64,000 nt of DNA from Leuctra nigra (Eukaryota > Arthropoda > Insecta > Plecoptera > Leuctridae), in the NCBI GenBank assembly GCA_934045905.1, contig OW203765.1, positions 19,035,409 through 19,099,408 on the forward strand. Reading direction: 5' to 3'. The notes below the pieces were generated by a model. It searched no databases and was not told the DNA's origin. It saw nothing but the letters and a program-made list of their open reading frames with translations. Below, piece by piece: positions 55,507 to 64,000 of the stretch. Made by a program: the position numbers and the translations under genes. The number at the start of each line of letters is the position of its first letter. The stretch's first letter is position 1.

Positions 55507-55794
55507 AAAGGTAGAAAGCCGGAAGACCCAACAATGATTCTTGAGGTGAGCTCAAAAACCAGTCCATCCATTTATATTTAGTAATAATGTAGGAGTCAAA
55601 TTACAATTGAAAACGCAAAATCCCGGAAATTTACTTCCGACCTTCAACCTCTGCGGAACAGAAATAAAGTGATTGAGTCCCTTTAAAAATGACTGTTGTC
55701 AATGACACAAAATGTTTTTTTATGAACGCAGAATTACTGGTTTATGAGCTCACTTCAAGAATCATTGAAATGGACTTCGGACCTTCTGCTTCTA
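55507..55794. mobile_element. MITE, same family, copy B
   Basis: AAGGTAGAAAGCCGGAAG and CTTCGGACCTTCTGCTTCT are diverged inverted ends. The interior has a second CTTCCGACCTTCAACCTCTG motif near 55640, suggesting a composite of two copies. Confidence 0.4.
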
Positions 55795-55880
55795 ATGTCC
55801 GGACTCTTTTCACAGATTAATTCAACGCGTAATGGTATAATTGAAGGAAACAGTGCAATAACTATCCATCAGAGAAAATG

Positions 55881-56056
55881 TTTGGATACACACTACACAC
55901 AATAAACAGTACATAAAATTGAAAATTGGGTGAAAAATAGTAATTTTTTGCTTGTTGTGCATTCTCAATCCTTTTTTCTTACACAACAAGTAAAAATTTT
56001 ACTATTTTTCACACACTATTTAATTTTATCTATTGTTTATTGCGTGCATCCAAAAA
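55881..56056. repeat. Inverted repeat, about 175 bp
   Basis: TTTGGATACACACTACACAC with GTGAAAAATAGTAATTTTTG on the left pair with CTATTTTTCACACACT and TTGCGTGCATCCAAAAAT on the right. Confidence 0.5.
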
Positions 56057-56547
56057 TATTATCTCATGGACTTAACTAGTTATAGCACTGTACGTAGGGT
56101 CACATTCAAATGAAGCCGGCCAAATCCCCATGTTGGTATATGGAAAACCGGTATAGGAAGTATTGAATGTGGGTACCTACCCTTCAATTAGTGATCTCAT
56201 GCATGGACCCTATAGATCGTATTGGATCGTGTGAGGTAAGTGATGTAATTGTCCTGTCAACATATCGGACACGATGTAGCGTGCGATCTGACAATGAGAC
56301 AGATCAATGAAGCGCCAAGTGTGAAGGTCGCATGATTGACCTGGTTCTGCAGAACAGTTCCGCACATCTCAGCTCGTAGGTGCTCAGCTCACAGTGACAC
56401 AGTTACATGTGACATAGCTTGACCACTCTTCCTGGAGCTCGGTTAGTGTAATAAACTGCTAGGTATGTCACATTTTTACGTTTTTGAGTTAGCCGCGCTT
56501 TCTTAAGAGTCTACGATACTTGATGAAATCCATGTTTTATGAAGCAC

Positions 56548-56856
56548 AAAAAGGCGACCCTACTTTTTTCTAAACGGCTTTACCGATTGTCTTCAAATTT
56601 TCACAGGTTATAGAGAAAGAGTAGATCTGTGTCTCTAGTGGCCACAAAGTTTTATTTTTTGTTTAGTTATTTCAGGGCAGAGGTGCCAAAAAGACTCAAA
56701 TATTGCCCATGTTAGCACTTCCTAGAAACGAGAAAAAACATTTTTTATTATTTTTTTCGATCACTAGAGACACAGATTTACTCTTTATCTCTATGCTGTT
56801 AAATTTTGAAAACAATCGGTCAAGTCGTTAAGAAAAAAGTAGGGGCCGCCTTTTTA
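56548..56856. repeat. Foldback element, about 310 bp
   Basis: Arms of about 90 bp: left GGCGACCCTACTTTTTTCTA to ATCTGTGTCTCTAGTG, right CACTAGAGACACAGATTTAC to AAAAAAGTAGGGGCCGCC, diverged at several places. Confidence 0.6.
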
Positions 56857-57687
56857 TGGTTTTTTGTGGTTTTCAATATTTGAATTAAAATAACTTACTT
56901 CACAGCAGTATATGCAACATGCAACACACGATTAAATGTCACAAATGTCACGTACAACCCAGAGCTAATGCATTTTCATGCATTTCTAGGATTTTTTTAC
57001 ATCGGAATCGAAATTTTCTGCGAGTCCTGTCGACTCTTAAATGTTTTTTATCCTCTATGGTGCGTTTGGTTTTGTCATGAAAAATATCCAAGTCACAATT
57101 GTTTCGTATGACAAATTTAAGATGATCGTTCGATTCCAGTGTAACTAAAACGCTTATGTCCAAGGGACACCCCTCTGCTGACGTAAGCAAAAGCCATACA
57201 CTTTGCAAGAAACATAATATGTCCAATGCTGGACAGCTTCAGTAGATGTTATCATAGAATTAGAATAGAAATCATCAAGACAAACGAAATATAATTATTA
57301 ATGTATTATTACATATTGTACTAATAAGTAAATTATTTACTTTCAAATAATTATAATATAATTATTTATTTATTTATTATTTATCATAATTATTTATGTT
57401 CATATTTTTTTTATTTAATTAAAAATTCAAATTAGGGTATGTAACAAATGAAAAATTATTTTCTAAATAGGCTTATCATGATAATTATGGAGAAAAAAGT
57501 GTTACAATTTCAATATATTGCATACAACAGCTTGACAAAAGCTTGTCAGTGATGTTTTTAAGCATTCATTCATCATTGATTATCTCAGAACAGTGACTTG
57601 GTTGGGACATAGCAGTTTTTTACACTGGGCCTTCCATTTCCTCTGTCCATTCCTTCATCGTCTCCCTATAGCATAATGAGAAGTATC

Positions 57688-57921
57688 TCAGAGGTTGATG
57701 GCCGGAAGTCCATTTTCTCGATTTATCTAGATACACTTTTAGAATGTTGTAATCAAAGCTCAATCAATTGCCATTTGACTGATGTCAACAAATACAGTAA
57801 TTATTAAAGCAGTATCTCACATAATATCTCAGTAAAAATTACAATGATTGGATGAAGGCAGAATTACTGGTTTATGAGCTCAAGAAACATTGAAATGTAC
57901 TTCCGGCGTTCTGCCTCTAAG
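57688..57921. mobile_element. MITE, GGTTGATGGCCGGAAGTCC family, copy C
   Basis: Ends CAGAGGTTGATGGCCGGAAG and CTTCCGGCGTTCTGCCTCT. The interior keeps TTGCCATTTGACTGATGTCA and TTACTGGTTTATGAGCTC found in copies A and B. Confidence 0.5.
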
Positions 57922-57999
57922 GCAGAGTAATCATTCAAGTATAGCTATCAGCCTAGTGGCAGACTGCGAGCCGATAAATACCACTAAAATATTACCTAC

Positions 58000-60470
58000 T
58001 CCGTTGTAACTCTTAAAAAATTAATTTCGTAAAAGGTGGAAAACGCCCTCGAATGATATTTATTTAATGAAAACATTTAGGCACCGCACGCCCAATATTG
58101 CACGACATGATATTTTAAATAAGTTTATTGAAATGTAGAGGTTTTATACGAACATCTTGAACACATCCTTGAATTGTGGATTTGACTAAGATCAAAATGT
58201 GCCAATCCATGGGTAAATGTGGAACAAAGGTGATAAAATCGAGCAGCAATTGCATTTGAAACAATTGTATGGTACACGACAAGCGAGTGCCATATGATTG
58301 TGATTGGATCACGCCAGGGGGCCACTTTCCCGATCTTCTTCTGCGGATAGTAATTTCCACACTGCAATGTGCACGCATTGCTCCACTTCTAGCTTGAAAT
58401 CGTAACCACGGACTGTGATTTTCCAGACGATTACTGTGATTTATGCACTTGTGTTGTCGATGTACTGCTTGATTATTTTCCCAGACAGAGTGCAAGTATG
58501 GGCATCTTGCTCTGTTACAATCTCCCGCTCCTGCCTAGCAGAAGACATTGCTCTTTCGATCCGATCGAAGCAAAATAACAATCACAACAGTTTAGAGTGT
58601 CGGTTGGAAGTGAGCAAATTTCCATGCTATTCGTATCAGGATACTCTTTCACGCCTCGGGTACAGAATACTCCCCCCCCCCCCCTGGTGCAAGTTTTTGT
58701 TTGGTTTGATCAACCTGTAATTGGTTGAAAATTAAAACTTCGGCGACAAGCGTGCGGAGCAAAAGTATTCCCATTTTATCCATTTTAGAAAGTATGAATA
58801 ACAAGTATTTTAGGGGTTTAAAAATTGTAACTGTAAATTGTAAATAAATAGATTGCAGTCTGAAAATTCGGCACCCCGGGCGTTAGCCCGGCTATATAAA
58901 TATCTACGTCATATATAAATATCAATTGTCTCAGAAATATCATAATACTACCTAAGTCAAATTCAGACCATCGGCTTGCAATGTGCAATAAGTAAAATAA
59001 TCATAATTTTAATTAACATTAAAGAATATTAAAACAAGCTACGGTCAAAAACTATAACATAGATAGATTGAAGCCAGCTGCTGAACGTCTACCGAAATAT
59101 TTCATTTTTGTAATAAATGCTGGTGCAAAGTAATTAGATAAATTTAAATATATTGTAAGAATAAGATAGATATGGTAGGTATGTAATAAATTATAAGAGC
59201 TGAGATCTTGCAAAGAAAACATAACTAAAGATATGAAACACTTAGCCACTTCTTGACCATCACGCGAAGAATTAACATCCACCTTGCTATTTAAATAAGC
59301 AAGCTAACGCCAGTTTGTACCTACTTCAGCCATTGATTTTCAATGCTTCAGCGCGTACATGCATTGAATTGCAACTGCATCTATTACACAAATAACGGAC
59401 CCCGTCATAGAGTTTCCCAACTTAGTATTGATTATTCCTAGAGTTCCACGAAATTAGTCATAACATAAAGGTCATGCCTATCAGATGGTTCAGACATCCT
59501 TGGTCGAATCCTGGCGAATTTCAAACCACTGGCGTCGCATACAAAACACATACAACATCCAGGTGTGTCATCAATATTGATATGTGAATTATGCATAGCG
59601 AGCTGTCTCATACGACGCTAAGTGCTGAAACATGATCTCTCACGTCAACAAATCAGTCGTCAATAAACTTACTTCCCAGCCTACAATCATTATCTTCAAT
59701 GCCGTTTCACCTGTGCGCGATTATGAACATGATTGGGAGATTACAAGAATATGGTACAGGGCTTGGGTGCAAATGGTGAAATGAAAATTTTATAAAGAGA
59801 TATGGTTCCGAAATCACCGTGCATCTTTTCGGCTGTAAGGAAGGGGGGGGGGGGGGGCACAATATACCGTAGAGAATTTTGGATCGTTAATTCTGGAAAA
59901 ACGAGTTTTGGACACTGAAATGATCATGTTATTGGTTAAAATGTGGTTTGTTTGAACTGTAAAATAAAGGTTGGCGATAAAGTATAAAGCCAATCTTGAA
60001 AAAATCTTGTTTTACGCAAATAGGTTGAAAAAACAGAGCAATTGTTGTATACTATGAATTCTACGGGAGACAATTGTGTCCCCTGCTGGCACCTATGATA
60101 TCATTAGGAAGGAGGCGGTCGTTGCCTGCAAGAAACATCGCTGTCAACGCGAAGAAGTCATATAAACAATCGCTATGGCATAAAGTGGTCGTATTTAGCC
60201 TACATATTCATTATGCAGCTGAACATCAACACTGTTCGAACGTTCTATTATTCAAACGCGCCGCGTGAGAGCCGGTTCGCCGGCGGGAGACATTCGCAAC
60301 AGATGAACAGAATTCCAATCAAGTTCCTGTCTGCTTGTCATCGTTGCATGCATGACACTGGTGCGAAGTAACTGGACATTCTCACAGCACGAGGAACTGC
60401 TTTTTCAACCCACTTGGAACATTTAGGTAAATTTACTAAATTTGAAGATTTTATTTATGTTCCAGAAGTT
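58000..60470. other. Intergenic stretch, no gene seen
   Basis: AT-rich with a poly-C run at about 58673-58685 and a poly-G run at 59841-59855. Open frames on the minus strand at 58115-58495 overlap each other and show no domain that I recognise. Confidence 0.3.
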
Positions 60471-60726
60471 TCTGACAGTCATGAGTTGTTTTCTAGATCT
60501 TTGATATATAGGAAACTGGTTAACACTTCTGAAAGTCACTACATACATGAGGTTTTGGTTTATTGAGATACCTTGTGACGGGCAAACATCTACACTAGAC
60601 TTTAGCAGAATACCTTATAAATCAGCCGAAGTGCATTTTGTAGTTGCAAACTGTTGGAATCTTGTAATCAAGCTCCAGCAATGCGAATTGACTGAACTCC
60701 AAAAATCCAGTATTCTCTTTCAAAAT

Positions 60727-60831
60727 GACTGGTGTCACCGTTACAAATACGATTGAATGACGGAAGATGTACTAGTTTTTGAGTTTGCCTCTAGAATCAT
60801 TGAAGCGGACTCCGGCCTTCTGCTTCTAACG
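60727..60831. mobile_element. Fragment of the same MITE family, copy D
   Basis: TGACTGGTGTCACCG to ACTCCGGCCTTCTGCTTCTA matches the right half of copies A to C. The left end is not preserved. Confidence 0.4.
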
Positions 60832-61788
60832 TACATATCAGGTATATTAAACCATGAAATCACCTAAATTGCGATTATTTTGAAATTTTGATTAATACGT
60901 GGTTGGGGGGGGGGGGGGGATTCCTGTCGTAATTTCACTGACCAACGGTATGAAATTGAGTGGTGCCAAATTGATTCTAAGGCCTCACTATGTAATTTTC
61001 TATAAATTATCTGATTAATTTTTAATGAAATTTTGTCTTCTTATATTGAAATTTCCAGATCCCACAAAAAACTTAATGGAAACTAAAAAAAGCATAGCTG
61101 CAAAGTGTTCGGATGCCATGAAGGCAGATGTTTCTGAGGGAGAAAAAAACTCACTCTCGTTTCTTGCACCGAAATAGCAATTGATTAGTGCTGTCTGTCG
61201 TGTCTTAGTTGTCAACTACCCGATCCCTCAAGCCCTTGTCAGCTGGGTATTGTGTTTTAGAGCTTAATTAGCTGTTTCTGGTGTCAATGTCACTGTCAGT
61301 TGTGTATTGTGTTTGTGTCTAGCTTGTTCTTGCCGTCACTAAGAGCATGTGCATTGTGTTTCGACTTTTTGTCGGCGTCTCACGTTCTTTGTCTATTGGG
61401 TAATTTGCCCGCACCGAAAAATCAGATCATGAAAAAACTTCCATAAAGTGGATTTTTTATAGACATTTCTGAGCAAAACATAGATTAAAGAATGTTGCAT
61501 AAAAATATTTGAATTTTTTTACATGGACGGATGGAACAACATTTAAATAGTAGCAGATGTATCGTAAAATATTAAAATATGAGTTTTAATTAAAACAGTA
61601 AATATTGAACATTTTGATCAAATTCAGTTAAAAGAATCACCAAATCTACATGTTTACACTTTTTCCTGAAATATGAAACTCTTTCCCCCAAAAAAACAGT
61701 GGCCATGCATGGCTATCATAAAAATATATAAATTGTGTTTTGCCAATCCTTTTGAAAGGATTTTGGTCGGATGTCTTACAAGTGGTGT

Positions 61789-61793
<5 letters not shown>

Positions 61794-61830
<37 letters not shown>
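61794..61830. repeat. Poly-C tract of 37
   Basis: Unbroken C run, preceded by GTGTCTGTG and followed by AGCTTC. It is long enough that its true length in the genome is uncertain. Confidence 0.75.
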
Positions 61831-62247
61831 AGCTTCTGTCATGTCCCCCATTGTCTTTCTCCAGGTGTCTTTGCAATTACGTCACTGGGCTGTGGTCGGT
61901 CACGGGGTGCGCGCGCAGCCGGAAGCCGCCAGTGCGAACACTGAATGGCAATCACACGAGCGGAAGCGGGAACCATGGCCAGATTACAGAGCACAAGGAA
62001 CCTTCCTTGCATCCTCCATGGACCAGAGGACCACCCTTGCCTCGCGCTCTGACATGATCATTGATCATCGGGATTAAGAAACACAAACAAACAACGCCTC
62101 TCTTAGCGGGGGCTTATGACGTAAGAGCATGAGGAGAATGACAAGGATGATTGGGAGAGATGATGAAGAGAGAATCAGGGTCGAAGGATGAAGGCGGTAG
62201 GGATTCCGAGACCTCGCCGAAGTGTTTTACTGCCCGCGCCAACTTAC

Positions 62248-62528
62248 GGAACAGGTATGGCTGAGTGGTAACGCTCTGAACTTGTATTCCGGAGGCCCGG
62301 GATCGATTCCTGCGGCCGTCCTTCCTGACTGGGGTTTTTTCGTGGTATTCCCTCAGTCGACAGGCAAATGCTGGGAAGGTACCCTGCTAATAGGCCACGA
62401 CCCGCCTCCTTCCCACCTTCCATCCTTACCTACTCTTCACCATCATCACCAATCATCATACTAATCATTCATCCGTCGCCATTAGCCTCGCTGCAGAACA
62501 GTGCGACGTTAAGCCCCAGAAAAAAAAA
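62248..62528 (+). mobile_element. tRNA-derived SINE, near-complete copy
   Basis: 281 bp: head with box A (TGGCTGAGTGGTAAC) and box B (GGATCGATTCC), body (GTATTCCCTCAGTCGACAGG, ATCCGTCGCCATTAGCCTCG) and an A-rich tail (62520-62528). It matches 4554-5465 closely outside that copy's insertion. Confidence 0.75.
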
Positions 62529-62549
62529 TTGCTCCTCCGTTTTGTGAAG

Positions 62550-62745
62550 AAGTAGTAAGGAAGCGGCCACGGCCTATTAGGCTATTATCGGTAGGGAATC
62601 TTCCCACGTAACTGAGGTCCCGAGTTCGATTCCAAATGCCAGCTTTCCTAATTCCTGATTGAAATTTTCGTGGTTTCTTTGAGTCGAGAGACAAATGATG
62701 GGAAGGTTCCCTATAAATCGACGTTAAACTACACTTTATTGTCAA
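62550..62745 (+). mobile_element. Diverged relative of the SINE
   Basis: Box B-like GAGTTCGATTCC followed by TTTTCGTGGTTTCTTTGAGTC, GATGGGAAGGTTCCC and CGACGTTAAAC, a diverged version of the SINE body, directly downstream of the complete copy. Confidence 0.5.
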
Positions 62746-64000
62746 CACTCCCACGCCTTTGCCTCTCGACACTGAGGGAAACCGTGAAAACCATCACTCA
62801 GGAGCGACGGCCGCGGGTAACGAACCTTGGCCTCCAAGATGCACCTGATTTGCACCTCTCTTGCCATGACTTTGACGATCAATCGAACAGGTTTCTATAA
62901 TTAAAGATTCTATCGGGTTTTTGTTATGGCTTAATCAATATCAGAGTTCAACAACACTGATGTGTATTAATTTGTTTAAATATTTGCGTGACCCAATATG
63001 GAGCTAACAAACAAGTAGAACGATTTCAATGCCATGTGTGGAGCACGCGATTATGTCCATGCAGCCATGGATGATCCATGTAAACAGATCATTGACCAAA
63101 CAAAACAAAGCCCGGCGAATTATAGTTGTGTTGATATTTTACTTAGACATTGTTATGACAGCACATGCGGTGTTTTCTGTCATATAGGTACTCGGTTTAG
63201 ATTCCCGCGGAGTACCTTCTTGTCAGCAGTTACTGGTTTATTATTATTATCAAATTGATAGCCAACCTAAATTTTTCCCATCAATTACTTACGAGCGTTT
63301 AACGAAACTAGCTGGCGAGTCGTTTATATATAGATAATAAAACCATGCAAAAATTATAGCACGTTTAATACCTAGAAGCCAAATTATTTAATCAATGTTC
63401 TATTTCACCGAAGACTGAAGAGCTGTCTTTCTTGATTACTTTCCATGCTTTGCCGTTATAAATGGCTTGAAACGATTGAAATTGCAAAACGATCGAAATT
63501 GCAGCACGTAGTAATATTTCAGTAATACCGATTTCGACTTTCGATCATAAGCTGATTGATTGAGGTTCACCATGATTTACCAAAAGAAATACAGAATGTA
63601 TGCCCACAAATGTCAAATAATATGTAGAAAGTGCGTTTGTAAGAAATAATGAAATAAGGCGAGTTTAAAATTCATTTGAGGAGAAGGTAGGTTGATCATG
63701 AGACCACTTCTGGCCACTTATCTCTGCAACGCCCTCAAGTGAAGTAATTCGCACATCACTGAGAGGATGTGTGCTATCAACTAGATAGAAGTGCAGAGCT
63801 AGCATGATGCTACAGAACATGATGCCACAGAACATGGTACTCGTCTGCGCGTCAGCTGGCCAACACACTACAGGGTCGCCTCGGGCTCTGTGCCACACAG
63901 CGCAGTCAGCTGGTGGTATTGTCTGGCCACTTGATATGTAGCACGCGCACAACATAAACGAAACACGGCGTTTTAACAAATTTCCGTCTTTCAACATATT
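62746..64000. other. Right edge, no gene seen
   Basis: AT-rich, mixed sequence. An open frame touches the right edge on the minus strand (63665-63997) but has no recognisable domain or clear coding bias, so I do not call it. No repeat family from the rest of the window was recognised here. Confidence 0.35.

Noticed and set aside
58115..58495. Minus-strand open frames that might be a LINE or receptor fragment
   Set aside because: No conserved motif; two overlapping frames with similar openness.
63665..63997. Minus-strand frame at the right edge
   Set aside because: Hydrophobic and Cys-rich but without a family signature; may be chance.

Overview
The window is AT-rich animal DNA with short GC-rich exons, GT-AG introns, AATAAA signals and a very dense, nested transposon load. 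The proteins (a 510-residue singed-type fascin, a mitochondrial tyrosyl-tRNA synthetase and a DCN1-like protein 3) and the repeat types (tRNA-derived SINEs, jockey/CR1-like LINE, Ty3/gypsy LTR element, hAT and TWA-flanked MITEs) point to an insect. A hemipteran is my guess, but the species cannot be fixed from the sequence.

Layout. 1-10,560 (+): five exons plus a split terminal exon of an unrecognised gene with two C2H2 fingers. It enters from beyond the left edge. Its last exon carries a 36-codon tandem repeat, and a 5'-truncated LINE (7,023-10,313) sits between two lysine codons of the second repeat copy. 10,560-14,480: intergenic, with MITEs and inverted repeats. 14,481-14,800 (+): a possible terminal exon of a second gene, convergent with the next one. 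14,841-20,676 (-): DCN1-like protein 3 (DCUN1D3), four coding exons, 295 aa. 22,222-30,301 (-): mitochondrial tyrosyl-tRNA synthetase (YARS2), nine exons, 460 aa. 30,303-33,400: intergenic, with a hAT element and a MITE. 33,555-46,506 (-): fascin/singed, seven coding exons, 510 aa. An apparently recent 4.78-kb Ty3/gypsy element with matching LTRs and a 5-bp target duplication lies antisense in its last intron. 46,507-64,000: upstream of fascin, no gene I can support; hAT, MULE-like and Tc1-like elements, SINEs, and a striking cluster of nuclear-receptor half-sites near 52,710.

The three minus-strand genes have unrelated roles: cullin neddylation, mitochondrial translation and actin bundling. 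Their shared strand looks like simple adjacency, not co-regulation. All intron-exon joins for them were checked by hand for phase and conserve the reading frame throughout.

The most interesting signals are the LINE that splits a coding tandem repeat, the LINE tail that appears to form part of a YARS2 3' splice site, same-direction repeats flanking YARS2 exon 7, the nuclear-receptor site cluster, and several nested transposons dated relative to each other by intact target duplications. I found no operon-like or defence-like system.
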